Positions 12,146 through 24,022 of a stretch of 64,000 nucleotides of DNA are shown piece after piece. The notes beneath the pieces were generated by a model, which did no database searches, had not been told where the DNA came from, and saw only the letters and a program-made list of their open reading frames with translations. The stretch comes from Anisakis pegreffii (lineage: Eukaryota; Nematoda; Chromadorea; Rhabditida; Anisakidae): NCBI GenBank assembly GCA_035041965.1, contig JAPYMA010001498.1, positions 62,001 through 126,000 on the forward strand, read 5' to 3'. Each line of letters starts with the position of its first letter. Within the stretch, counting starts at the first letter, position 1. The translations under genes and the position numbers were made by a program.

Positions 12146-14277
12146 CTATGGCTTCTTAATGTTAGTGGTGACTCTCTTAGCGGGTTTCTCCTTTGTACAA
12201 CTGCGTTGGTGTATCTGCAAACGATCCGGATTGAACGTGCGCCCACAGTGTTCACATGCCACCAATGCAGCTTGAGAAGCTGCCCATGCAGCTTCATTCA
12301 CTGCGTACTTATCGACTGTCCCAAGGATTGTACCTGAAAAAAGCATTGGTTCGCATATTAAGAGACAAATATCATACACTCTATAGGTGGCAACACATGC
12401 AATGATGAAACCAAAGGTAGTAATAAGTATGAATCAGTGATCGTGAATTGTTTGGTTGAGGCTTTTAGTAGGAGAGATTCGTTAATGGAGCGAGTAATAC
12501 TTTCGAAGGAATAAGCAGACGGTTTTATTCAGACATGAGTTTACTTGCGGAAATTCTTTTAATATGATTTTGAGGGATTCGTTTTTTGCTTCATGTCTAG
12601 TATGAAGAATGTATTAAGGTGTTCGTTTGACGTATAAGGCATGAAATCGCTTTCGATTTAACGGACTTACTTAAACTTTAACGCTCTCAAAAAAACTCTT
12701 GAATTTTGCTGGGTGCACTATTTAATTGTTAAGTCATTCAGAAACTTTCCACCTGAGAAAGTTTAACTCTACAGCTGACGAGAAGCACTTTTCTTAAGTT
12801 GAATGGTGAATATTTATGCTCAGATTTATAACAAGCATCACTGGCTGCTTACGCAAAGAATTACGTATGCAGTGGGACGATGCTGAAGGATCAGTAAGAG
12901 TAGGAAGGTGTATAGGATAAAAGTACTGCAAGAGGGATTTATGAAAGAGGTCACAGTGATCCGCAAACGTCAAATGCCAAATCATGAACTTATTGCTCAG
13001 TACTGTACTTGAGGACATCAACAGGAATTTGCCAATTGTGAGCATATTTCATGATCTGCCGAATATTTCATCGATCTGATAGTTACCAATCCGATGAAGA
13101 AAATATTTCTAATGAAGAAGGATATATGGAACACTTCGTTGTGGTGTTGTAGACAATAATAGAGGATTTACGAACTGACAGTGATTCACGATGGATGATT
13201 CATGATGAATGATTCATGAACAGGTAAAATTCAAAACATTGCAAATTCACGAAATGATTCACGAAAATATCTGTGGAGAAGTCAATCAGCTGGTACAATC
13301 GAACGTAGGCACTGACCTTGCTCGGTGAAACAATCTGGCCTGGGTGGAGGTGGTCGACGTTTGGATCTCGGCAGTCGTTCGTTTTCGAGCTCCCATTTTT
13401 TCAAACACTGAGGGATATGTATCTCGATACTTCGAGATCCGAACTGTCGACCGCATATATAACAAATCACTGTAGGAGGTGCTTTAGTAGCGCGAGCTGG
13501 TCCACGCACTAGGTTTTCCTACAATGAAAACCAAGCATTACGAGTGAAATATCCAGAAAAGAGATGAAATGCTCTCATTTTCACATTGAGTTCATCAATG
13601 AATATGAAAGTTTCCTTAAATTGATTTGTTAATTAATACCAAACTGTTGACAATATCAGTTTTCATTTCAATTAAAGCAGTCAAAGTTCCTGAAAAAGTC
13701 GATCATGTAGAAAATATGAACAACAAAAAACTGGTGGATCACGACGAACAAATCATTTCACTAATATTTTATTCAGTTGTTCATAAATTCAATAGGCTTG
13801 AGGCATTTGCGAAGCAAAGACCAATGCGACAATCAATTTCAGTTATTTCCAGAAATCTGTTACAATATCTATTATCGAACAGGAAATGGTCTAGCTGAAA
13901 TGGAGTTCCAAGGAAAAAACTAGTGTGGATTCGATCGAAAAATCTCATGGTACATCGAAATTTATAATTTTCCTTCAGTTATATTCTTGTTGAACTCGTA
14001 ACAAACTTCGCACTTTCACTAACCATATGATTTCGAAGAAGAATGGCTGCCGATCAACTAATATTACGTGACTTATACTGCTTAAGAAGGCAACTGAAGT
14101 CGATCGTCTGAACAATGTTTCGGTTTCATGCACAATCCTTCCTCTTTGTTGCTATCGTGTTTCAACTCAGTTGCCGACGAGTGAAGGTGAAAGAAAAAGC
14201 ATCAGCACCACGTATCACGCTCGGTTGTTAGGCTAATCGAGTCAAATCGAATGGCATTCGCCGTATCAATAGAACTT
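12146..14277 (-). CDS. ZNF474-like C2HC zinc-finger protein, first exon not found
   Basis: The two C-terminal exons are secure: 13518-13317 and 12333-12146, joined at CAAG|GTCAGT with the split codon GGT, stop TAG at 12146-12148. They carry two zf-C2HC_2 fingers of the form C-x2-C-x11-H-x3-C: CYICGRQFGSRSIEIHIPQC and CEHCGRTFNPDRLQIHQRSC. The first finger is followed by KKWELENERLPRSKRR and a Pro run, the arrangement known from vertebrate ZNF474, a poorly characterised testis-expressed protein. Two upstream exons fit in phase, 13689-13640 (TLTALIEMKTDIVNSL) and 14277-14219 (AIRFDSISLTTE), giving at least 166 residues without a start codon, so a 5' exon is missing. The ZC2HC1 family is the nearest alternative. 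Metal binding is expected; the biological role is unknown. Upstream exons are much less certain than the fingers. Confidence 0.75.
13181..13264. repeat. Degenerate repeats of TGATTCAYGA in the zinc-finger gene intron
   Basis: Four copies of a ten-base unit (TGATTCACGA or TGATTCATGA) begin near 13181, 13197, 13209 and 13255 with irregular spacing, inside the 983-nt last intron of the ZNF474-like gene. Confidence 0.5.
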
Positions 14278-15156
14278 CTATTACTTACTGGCTCTCATAT
14301 GAAACCATATCAGCACCTTCAGTCAAAAGCGACACATATCATTGATTACATGCATATTGTTGACAACTTTTCACACTTACCTTATAATATGAATTTAAAC
14401 GTCATTAACTCATTCATGTATTTCAAAATCACAACGCAACCCTTCACATATCCAATACAACTGCTCGACACTGAGCTAGAAGAGATGCTAGTTAAATTCT
14501 CTTTAGACTAGTGATATATATCCTCCACAAGTGCCCAGTACCTATGGTGTAGCTAGATGTTTCATTTATTCATTTGCTCAATTACTATTTCATGAGGTCA
14601 ATGAATTTCAATGATCCCATGGACGTCATACATGTTGAACACATCTTACATCTTGCAAAAAAGTCATACATTCATAATGAACCGTCATTTAATCGCACGC
14701 TCACTTTGAGCAAATTCTCTACCAGGAAAAAAGTACATATAAGAAGTCGAAGGATAGTGCTTTGTTCCAGAGATATAGCCCAATTTCAGAGGATATGCTG
14801 CGCTGCTGAGAGGTTTCATGATGCAGTGAAGCTCTACGGAGGTGATTTCGATGTTGCCTCATAAGACACACTTCAGGGTGGTGGTGATGTATGAGAAGGT
14901 CCATTTCGACTACCTACCTATATGCTGAACAACACAGTATGATCACGAAATCTAATAAAATAGATTTTCTTCAATTACGGCTCTATTCATGGTGTTGACG
15001 AAGCTGGCTCCTTTTCATATACTGAGGTGTATAACCAACCATTTTTCTGAAGATTCAATCCGATACACTCGATTTTGCCGAATCATTTTTTGAAGTTGTA
15101 TCATGCAATTTTTTGCGCTGTTCAGTTCCTTATGTTAGTTATCAAGGGAGCGATTT

Positions 15157-15315
15157 ACTGTGGTGATGCAGGGACGGAAAAAAGTCGGGGATGGGGAAAA
15201 GTGGGACGAAATTTTGCAGTCAAGAACCCCAAAAATGCGGTCGGCTCAAAATTCGTCGGCGCTCGGGACACGGGGATGCAAAAATCCAAACATTCCCGAC
15301 TCCCGCACCACACTG
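15157..15315. mobile_element. MITE-like patch with imperfect terminal inverted repeats
   Basis: A GC-rich island of about 160 bases sits in AT-rich DNA. Its ends are imperfect inverted copies: the left end reads ACTGTGGTGATGCAGGGACG and continues to a GTCGGGGATG; the right end, on the complement, reads CAGTGTGGTGCGGGA and continues to GTCGGGAATG. The CAGTG-type end resembles hAT termini, but I could not find a matching 8-bp target-site duplication. An open frame with a consensus GTAAGTG donor at its right edge crosses the patch, so a real exon is an alternative reading. Confidence 0.3.
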
Positions 15316-17501
15316 CGGTAAGTGTACGCAGATGCTAGACAAGCACGCTCGGTGACAGAGGAGTACAGCCGAGCAGTATGTGTGATTTCGCATGTTTCAT
15401 CGATGAATGCATTCATATTCAATCCACCTGCATGAACCAGACGAAAACATGTCGACTGAAAGAGACTCTGGCAAAACCTCTGAAATGGAGATCATTTGTT
15501 GAATTCTTTGCTCCAAAACAAATCTATTTGAGCTGCGCCGAATATCCGACACGTTTTGAAAGGCAATCAGATGGCGGTTGAAATCTGAAGTTGAACTGTT
15601 TGGAATGAAACACGGCTGTATCGCTTTCAGTAGCCGAACACAATTCACACCGATTGTCAACAATTTTTTGCCCATCGAAGTTGCTCACCAGAAGAAACGT
15701 TGAGCAATTAGGAACGTATAACGAATTTGTGTGATGAATTGCAAGTGGTGTTACGGTACGGTACGTATCCCATAAAAGTGTTGCGTGTGCAAGCTGCTCA
15801 TTGAAATTTGATTTTTTTCCTATGCATCTCGCTGAAAATTTTCACCGTGTTCACGTCAGATCTGCTCATCATTAGCAAATACGTCATTTGATGGTTTACG
15901 AAATTCAGTTAAGCTTCAATAAGAGTTAAGGAAATGAACGTTGAAATTGTGAAAGATTTTCATCGCTTAATTAATGACTTCAATCAGTCCCATATGAGAA
16001 AAAAACGGTGAAAGAGGAAGTGAAATGAAGTGATCATGTATAAACTTTATAATTTTCGCATAATTCGCACCTTGCATACTATAACTGAACTCTATTTGTA
16101 TCCGATATAATCATATGGTGATATATTTCAAGTGTTCATTAGATATGCATGAAATAATGGCATTCATTAACTTCCTTTGCTTTAACTGACGCTTATTTGA
16201 GGTGGTTTGCTTTTGCCATCGTCATCATCATCTTTACTGGTATTGTTCTGCTGATCCTGAGCAAAAATTGAGCGGATTCAACTTGAGACAGATTAGCTGC
16301 TGCAAATCTCCTGTCAAAAAAATCCTGACAAGCACATGATTCAGTGGTTTGGTTCAGTCTTTTTTGATTACAGTGTAGCTGATTGAAACAACTTTTAACA
16401 TGCCTAATTTATTGTGTGCAGTATGACTGGGCCTGAAGCACGTGAAAGGTGCAACTTGAAATTTACAAGTAATGAAACGTCTGGGGTGATGTTCACTGCT
16501 GTGCTTGGGATGGGCTCATCCATATGAATGAATATTAATTAAAGGATTGCATGGATGCAAGTAGTGCAAAAAATCATAAATATTGTCGTTAAATAAAGAT
16601 TACGATTATGAAATATTTGTGGATGCACTCGTGAAATCTCGAAAACACTTTAATACAGCCAACGGCAAATACTTCAGTTCAATATCAGTTACTTATCCTA
16701 AGGCATTCAAGTTGATGTGTCTTGTCGACGATTTTGCGACGACTATCCGCAACTCAGTCGCATCCTCACTACAACTGTCAGAATTGAAAAATGTCTAAGC
16801 AAAGACGAACGTTACCGCAATAATTTCGATGACGACAGATGATGTGGCCAGTTGAATGAGTTTGAAAGCAGCTCTTAATTAAACGATTTTCCATCTCTTT
16901 CGAAAAAATAATTAGGAAATTTTTGAGTTTTTTTTTGTTTGCGCGTTTAATTGCAGCATGCTTAAACAGACAGATATTCTTGAACTTCAAATTACAATTC
17001 TCGACTGATAGTGAGATTTTCTATTAACAGGTGGATGACGGATACTGTGCAGTGTTTATGCTGATTGGTTGAAAGAGCGCAAGCAAGACTTTTGACAAAT
17101 GGAAACGTAAATTAGACATGATGTCATGTTCTATCCACCAAGGATCATGTAGGACAATAGGTATTCAACAAGCATGGCGAAATCGTATTGATGTCGTGAA
17201 AGAACGTCAAAGGTTGCAAATGAATTAACACTTACATAGATTCGTCAAATTTTGTGATGAATGGCCAAATATCAATGAATAATAATGGTTAATTTCTGGT
17301 GATACGGCAAAAAGGAAACGTGACAGTTCAGTTGCTCGTTGAGAAGTGAAATGCAAGGATTCAATAGAGACTTGAACATAATTTATGATGTTATTAAAGT
17401 GTCACTGTGTATGGTTCATGAGATGCCCGAGGACTCATACTTGCTGCTTTTGGCGAATGTACGATGTATCACTGGGTTGTAGTGATGTTTCTATTCCAGG
17501 T

Positions 17502-17623
17502 AAACTGTTCTATCCCTGTTCTATTCCGTGGAATAGAATGGAACATCTCGCGAAATGAGGAAGGAATGGTTTGGAACAGAATAGAGCCGTTTTTGAGCCC
17601 AAGAGAATAGAATAGAACAGTTT
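17502..17623. repeat. Inverted-repeat patch built on GGAATAGAA words
   Basis: The outer arms are AAACTGTTCTAT (17502-17513) and its exact complement ATAGAACAGTTT (17612-17623). Between them, variants of TGTTCTATTCC and GGAATAGAA form further imperfect palindromes. It lies about 85 bases from the ATT microsatellite. It could be a decayed miniature element; no duplication flanks were recognised. Confidence 0.4.
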
Positions 17624-17706
17624 TCAACTGATTTTGGCTGTTCCTTAAACTGTCCTTTTTGATTACTGCACTGAGATAGATTACCATTGTTGGATTGTTG
17701 TTGTAT

Positions 17707-17753
17707 TTAATATTATTATTTATTATTATTATATTTATTATCATATTTGTATA

Positions 17754-17807
<54 letters not shown>

Positions 17808-17884
17808 CATTATTATTATTATATTCATTATTATTATTGCTATTATTATTATTGTTATCATTATTATTTTATTATTATTATTAG
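17707..17884. repeat. ATT/AAT trinucleotide microsatellite
   Basis: A perfect ATT tract of about 52 bases (17756-17807) is flanked on both sides by interrupted ATT units. It produces long Ile/Asn-only open frames on both strands, which are not genes. Confidence 0.95.
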
Positions 17885-18352
17885 ATCGCTAACAGCGATC
17901 AACAAAACAACCGCTCGATGTGTAAGTAAGAAGTAATAAAGTTATTACTTATTACTATCACTGCGTTTTTAGTATTATTAGTTATTAATGTTATTATTTA
18001 TTAACATTGTCTCAACAGTTATGATTTATTCTTATTATCATTTGTTATAATTTATCATATTCCTTATTATTATTGGTTTTATTAATACTGTTCTCATTTT
18101 ACCTGTTATTATTCATTCGTACTATTCTGCAAGGGTGGCGGAGAAATAGTTTTTCAAGTAAATCAGTGCTAGTAGCTGTTAGAGATTCGAATCCACCAAA
18201 AACCATCATAATCGATATCACGAATGGCCATCAGTGAGAGGTGAAACAATTTATCAAGGGCAAGTTATCGCTTTTAATTCTCAAAGCTGCCAATGACTGT
18301 TTGTGAGGAATTCCCTCCAGAAATAACTAAAGGATGCAACTGGGGTTTGCAA

Positions 18353-18437
18353 AATCCCGACGTTTTTTCAATCCGAGGATCGGGATTTAATCCCGGGATC
18401 GATTTTCGATTCCGAGATTATCCAAGGATCGAAAATC
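18353..18437. repeat. Self-complementary CGGGAT/GATTTTCGAT patch
   Basis: Two nested pairs are visible: AATCCCGA (18353-18360) with TCGGGATT (18380-18387), and GATTTTCGAT (18401-18410) with ATCGAAAATC (18428-18437). The patch is richer in GC than its surroundings and resembles a worn miniature inverted-repeat element. Confidence 0.35.
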
Positions 18438-19391
18438 CATTGTCCATGTCATCAATTGTTTGTGTCATAAGATTTATTATATGTACGACGCAAGTAAACG
18501 TGTTGTAAGATTGAGGTAAGTAAAACTGATGCGTTGTGGAATAAATATTTCGAAATGTTGTGAAAATGATGCCCTAAATTAGTCATTCCCATAGGTGTTT
18601 GCTTGCTTCCCACCCATGAATTGCTAGGTTACATGAAGTTTTTTGGATTGGAAATGGCGATCCATTCCCCATAATACGACCAAGGTGAAGTAGCGAATTA
18701 AGTAAGTAATAAAGCATAAGAAGCATTGATCTGAAACAAACTGCCAATTAGGATTGAAGCAAGTACAATTGCTGCATTCACAGAACAGTTTTTCAGTTTT
18801 CTAGCAATAAACTGCCTCATTTGATTCAGTTGCTGGCAGCAAAAGGTTTTCTGAAAGGTACCGACCTTTCACAGAGAGAGAGCAAGCACTATCCACTTCA
18901 ACATCCCTATCGTTCGTTTCGTTTTCTTTCAATTCGAATGACGAATTTTCTGCTCATTATAGCCAGAATTTTCACATAGAAATGAGTGTTTTATCGACTG
19001 ACGTGAACGCGTCTACGGAAATTACATTCGATTGATATCTTAATCGAATGTTAGCAAAAAATTATGCAAAAGAGCTAAAAATTGAAATGAATGAATTTTA
19101 CATTCAAATCGTCATCAATTTCAACTGTTTCTCATCAGTATTTAATATGACGGTGGTCACTGTTAGGAACTCGAACCTAACGCACGACTTCAAACTGGGA
19201 ATCTTTATGCTTCAAATTCGGTAATGTGATGCTGTTTAGTTACGCAGATCTCGAAATGTGTATTGTTGGATTAAAAGAGCAGCCAGCCAGCCTGCAGCAT
19301 TGAAATATTCAATTCAATATACTCACTAAGCTATTGCCATTGTTGTTGATGCTCTAAACTCCGTGTTGCTTTTATTCCGATTATTGCATAA

Positions 19392-19417
19392 AAATTATGG
19401 AGTGGTCTCCATAATTT
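19392..19417. repeat. Perfect 11-bp hairpin
   Basis: AAATTATGGAG at 19392-19402 is followed, after a 4-base loop, by its exact complement. It has no flanking T-run of a terminator kind and no coding context. Confidence 0.7.
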
Positions 19418-19894
19418 CAGTTAAAAAAATTTCAGTTTAAAAAAAAACGACGTTTTGGTCAATTCTTAGAACATACATTAAATTTTCATTTCAAATGCAA
19501 AAAATTTTTTCGCGTTTAAATTGGAACCAGAGACTCATCATGAAAGCATCTCCTTCTTGTGTTTATCTCTGGTGAGTGACTGGTGCAATTTCGAATGATT
19601 TGCGAACATTCATCAGCAAATTCCTTCATTAGATATTCATAAATTATTCACTGAATATTGCAGAGAATCGCCATTTCCCGAAATATTTCAATGCATTTGA
19701 GCATCTTTTTGTAAGACGTAACAGCCATTTGATATATATATATCAATCTTAGATAAAGGTTTTTGAATTTTTTCGCCATTCAATTTATGAAATCAGATGG
19801 ATTTGTTTGAGCCGAATTTGCCGAATAAAAGTCTGACGAGTTGTGACGAACCTATTTATCGTGGTTAATCAGCTGAATTTCAAGCATGTAAACG

Positions 19895-21473
19895 TCAATT
19901 GAGCTCGTTGCGCGTTTCATGTTGCTCGCTATCACTATCCGCCCGTTTCTGATCTCCTTTCAACTGCTGGATCAAGCAGGCATGTTCTTGCTCAGCAAGG
20001 GATAATTTAGGCACATTCTATGGCCAACATGAACCAAAACGTCATTTGTACAATTTTATTGAGGTTGTCGTTAGCTGAGATGAGGAGCTGTGGTATCGTT
20101 GAATTTATGACTGAATTTATTAGGAACAAGTGGTGCTATCATTAGTTTCATCACGGAAAAAGCGTATGAATGCAACGATTTCTATGATACTAGCAATATT
20201 CTCACCGCTGTCATAATAATCATCATGTCTTCGGTATTCTAATCGTTATCATTAAAATGTCGTTATTATCATTTTCAACGCTAATATTATTCACATTTCC
20301 ATTATTGTCGTTATGATTTCTCTTGCTCGTATCAACTTCATTAAAACTGCTTCAAGAGAGACTTAATGTGGGAAAGCAATCAACAAACTTAGAGTTTCAT
20401 CTATTGTTAGCAGTTTCCAACGAATGAAGGACGTCAAAACATCGTGATTTGCATATCTAATCGAATTTATACATTCGACTCGCATCCAAACAACCTGAAC
20501 AATCCATCCACCATCTACATCGTATCACCTTCATCGCATTCACTCATTGCAGTCTCTTTGATTACAGTGATGGAATACTAATTTCGCCTAATCAGATCCC
20601 ACTAAACCCTTAATCAGTGGCTGAATCAATCGTCTGCCTTTGCTAGTGCCCACTTAACTATACCCACTATCGAATATCAACAGTACAATTTGCTTACTAT
20701 CCTCTATAATTAGCTGGTTTCCGTCAGAATGAGATTAAGTGTTTTTGTTGATAGCACTGGTTGAGATGGCTATCATTATCGAGTCGGAATAAAAAGAAGG
20801 ATATGAATAGTGAATGCATTTATAAACTTATCGTAACAGATGAAAGATTAACTAAGTATCATTTATTATCTAAATATCACTATTGGATCCCATGCATTGC
20901 ATGCATTGTGTTCGTGAATTATTGATCAAATTGAATGTTTCAGAGATAGGATAGTGATGCGGCAATACAATGAGATATAAAACAACTTCCGTCACAGCAT
21001 TAACGGTATTACGTAAGCTAGTTTAATGACACATCTCAGAAAGGCACTCACTTACTTCATCAATACACTTCTCCCAGTTATGGATGAGACTTACCATCTA
21101 ATCTATCGTCGTTCATCTGCTGTGAATTTCAGTCGTTGTTTCTGCATAGATTCTCGATTGCTTTAGTTAGCTTCACTTGATTTCGATCACATTCCATCGT
21201 GTTCGGAATCATTTCAGCCACATTCCGGCCGTTGATAATGAAAACTTGATAATTGCGCATGGTTCAGGTATATGTTTAATAAATTGAGTAACTGAATTTC
21301 TTGATCAAGTGATGTGACTTGATTGGGTTAAAACTGATTCCGCGAGGTAAAAAGTGGACCAGTTAGCGTGTGGATGTGGGATCAGCGATCATGCGTGATG
21401 CCTTTACTTAGTTAGTTCGTTTGGTTCATTCAATACCTCTTCTACATCCATATCATTGATAAGATTCATTTTA
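19895..21473 (-). CDS. Weak candidate small coiled-coil protein gene (5 exons)
   Basis: Minus-strand segments that chain in phase: 21469-21437 (MNLINDMDVEE, ATG four bases after a CAG acceptor), 21119-21095 (GTAAGT donor), 20238-20206, 20110-20052 and 19990-19895, ending in TGA. The result is 81 residues, acidic at the start (DDRLDEYRRHDDYYDS), then a helical middle (STIPQLLISANDNLNKI) and a charged tail with CLIQQLKGDQKR and DSDSEQHETRNELN. The last segment is the most coding-like in base composition. The last two introns (95 and 61 nt) are shorter than any in the secure genes, and one acceptor is GCTGAG. I recognise no homologue. Splice choices were flexible, so chance assembly is a real possibility. 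Confidence 0.25.
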
Positions 21474-23118
21474 CTGATTGTACGATCAACACGAATGATC
21501 ATTTCGCTAATATTGTTTTTACTGCTAATCGTAGTATGTAAATGCTCCTCTCTTTAATCTATCGTTGAATTTCATTTCGAAAAGCGATAGCTTTCGCAAT
21601 CAAATTCAACGAATTTAATAAACTGATTCATTTTTTCGTCTGAGCGTAGGCCATAGCAATATTCATGATGATGATGATGATGATGGTGACGATGAGCAAG
21701 GCAAGCGGAATAAATAATAAATTTTTAATGAAATTTTTTCTATTTGTTCAAGTTCAAAAGTATTTCAATTGGACTGAATCGACGTGTTGTGTGACGAGGT
21801 GTGAACATAGGCGTGGAAGGTCGTTATTCAAAATTTCGATTAATCGAAAGCGATGTTCAACCACATCATTTTCGATTAATTCTCATATCTCATTTCTTGC
21901 TTTTTGCTCAATTGCTCTTTTTTTTGCATTATGCCATGATTACTCGCAAATGATATATTAACACCATCAATTTTGATTGGAGCCTTCACTAGCGGTTGCT
22001 CTTGTGTTTGAGACTATTCTGTTTCCAGTAAAATTTGATCGTTTCAAAACTTGTAAATTTTCCTCTAGACTCCTGCTTGTACAGTATAGATACCTGAATA
22101 TTTCCAATTACAAACTCTCTGCACAAACATTACGGTTGATAGTAAGCATGGACGTTTGGAAAAACAAGAAAAATGCAAAAAGATCTGTCATGCTCCATTC
22201 TATTCATCCATCACTTATTAATTTTCATCGCTTCCATCATCTTTAGTACTTCTCACATTGACTGGTTTTGCAAGAATCTGTTCCATTGTGAATATGATCT
22301 TGCTTCAGTCGAGTCTAGAGGTAACAGGTATTTTAGTCAGCAACAGAACAGAACAGCCTATGTGAACCAATCAGATTTCATATCGAACTGGTTTAGAGCC
22401 TATTATCTGACTGGTTTATAGACCAAATTTGATGGTGGTATTTGGTATTATCTGATGATCTGAGGATGTTTTCTCTGAAGTCAGCAACAACCGGTTCAAT
22501 GCAAATATTTTTCTGGTTTTTGAAGATCCGATGACAGATTTGAGTGAATTGCATGACGGTGGTATATGTTGACTTCATCAACATCGATTACACAACGCAC
22601 CTGAGCATATTTGATGAATGAATGAATCTTCATTGTTTCCTTTGGGAATCCTTTCAGCAAATTTTCGATGATCTACAATTGAATTCGAATTTCATTCGAT
22701 GACAAGGCGAGCAAAATTGCTTGCAACCAAGATGAGGAGTCCTTTATCGAGTTAAAAACCTAATTTGCATCTCATTAGTTTACTCATTATTAGAGTATCT
22801 TCATCATCTTATATTTATTATCATAGTTATGATCGTCATTATCATGCCGTGAAGCTGTCATGGTTGATGTAGTAGTAAAATTTTTTGTTGTTGTTGTCTC
22901 ACATAACTGGGTGCATGATTTAGTTAATGAGCGAGTTCGCTGAGGGAAGCTTCACTGCAAATATAGCAAATGAAGTATCTTAAAATTGCAGTTTTAGTGC
23001 AGATTCTTTCGGTTGTTGTTTGCAAAGGTGCTAAGACTACTACTTATTATTAGTGCTGAAAACAGCTTGAGATGAGCATTCCGAGAGCGATCTCATTATA
23101 ATATCAATTTATTAAACT
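21474..23118. other. Intergenic, nothing convincing
   Basis: It contains a short ATG repeat tract at 21666-21686. Open frames at 21665-21961 and 21977-22246 are of chance length. A possible minus-strand start exon (MKIHSFIKYAQ, donor CAG|GTGCGT near 22595) has no clear partner. Confidence 0.35.
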
Positions 23119-23529
23119 TCATTTGTCATATTCATTTTTCGATGCAAACTTAAGCAGATCGCCAGCTGAGCTGCTCGCTGAGACTGGAATGAGAGGCGAT
23201 GTCGTTGAGTTAATCAGCGAATGACGGAGCGTTGGCTGATCTGTAACGAGTTCTTCGATTTCACTCACTTTTTTCTATGCATACGTCCTAAATTTTTTTT
23301 GTGATCATATATAACTGGTCATCAAACTGCGAAGAACTGCTAAATTTGACAATGAGTCTAGCGATATGGCAGCCACGACTTGTTGTTTCAGAGATCTAGC
23401 CAATTGTTTGTACTGGCTAACTTGAACGAAATGAGTATCACCGGATAAATTCGACCGAATAAGTGGAATGTTTCGATAGGAGAGCATTTGATTTAGGCAC
23501 ACACCAGATTGAGTAGATCATTTATGAAA
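23119..23529 (-). CDS. Weak candidate two-exon small protein
   Basis: The exon with ATG at 23487 is preceded by an acceptor at 23530. It reads MLSYRNIPLIRSNLSGDTHF and continues through VSQYKQLARSLKQQVVAAIS to a phase-1 donor at 23327 (an alternative is at 23315). The second exon, 23240-23119, begins after TTACAG, completes an Asn codon and ends at TGA (tail AGDLLKFASKNEYDK). Total 93 residues with no signal peptide or membrane segment; the middle looks helical. The 87-nt intron is shorter than in the secure genes. Base composition in the second exon is coding-like, but the opposite strand there is open too. No family recognised. Confidence 0.28.
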
Positions 23530-23867
23530 CTGCATAAGAGCAATGAATGATTGAGTTAAACAACCGTATGATTCAAGGTCTATTAATGTAACATCCTACG
23601 CAACTGCAGGTTTCTTCTAATTGCATGACATCAGGATGTTTGTGTTGACAAGAAAATTTGACATTCATAATTGCTTGCGACTTAATTCATTTAAAGGATC
23701 AGGTAAATGTGATGTGCGATAAATTCTACTAGCGATCCAGAAATAACCCCAGGCGATTGATTCATTCCAGTAAACCGAAAATCGCACAGTAACGAAACGA
23801 CCGAAAGTTTTGCTTGAAACCTGTTGATCTTTAGAAATCGCTGTTGTGTTATTGAAACCAATTAATT

Positions 23868-23985
23868 GTCAAATAATTGATTCGAGTGTCAAGTAACTGA
23901 TGTCAAGTAATTACCAAGTAATGTCAAGTGATTGATTCAAGTGCAGTTACATGACATCAGGATGTGTGAAGTAATTGAGTCGAGC
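23868..23985. repeat. Degenerate tandem repeat of GTCAAGTAATTGATTCGAGT
   Basis: About five imperfect copies of a unit near 20 bases follow each other from 23868. A separate exact 16-base direct repeat, CATGACATCAGGATGT, occurs at 23624-23639 and again at 23950-23965 inside this array. Confidence 0.6.
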
Positions 23986-24022
23986 TTATGCAAATAGGTC
24001 GGATTCGATTGATTCGTTTCAG

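Larger units (their letters stand above)
14278..19894. other. Mostly non-coding stretch with repeat patches
   Basis: No secure gene. It holds the MITE-like patch at 15157-15315, palindromic patches at 17502-17623 and 18353-18437, the ATT microsatellite at 17707-17884 and a perfect short hairpin at 19392-19417. A weak minus-strand reading at 16182-16523 is described under findings. The first exon of the ZNF474-like gene should lie near the low end of this region. The remaining open frames are of a length expected by chance. Confidence 0.4.

Noticed and set aside
17469..17892. Open frames of 130 and 65 codons on opposite strands, almost all Ile or Asn-like
   Set aside because: They are translations of the ATT microsatellite and its flanks.
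18133..18210. tRNA-like segment GGTGGCGGAG ... TTCGAATCCACC
   Set aside because: The T-stem does not pair and the acceptor stem matches for only five bases.
19141..19240. tRNA-like T-arm with GGTTCGAGTTCC on the minus strand
   Set aside because: The T-loop has one base too many and no acceptor stem or anticodon arm could be folded; at most a decayed tRNA-derived repeat.
23155..23245. Plus-strand reading SPAELLAETGMRGDVVELISE
   Set aside because: The minus-strand reading of the same patch has the better acceptor and an in-phase partner exon; both cannot be coding.
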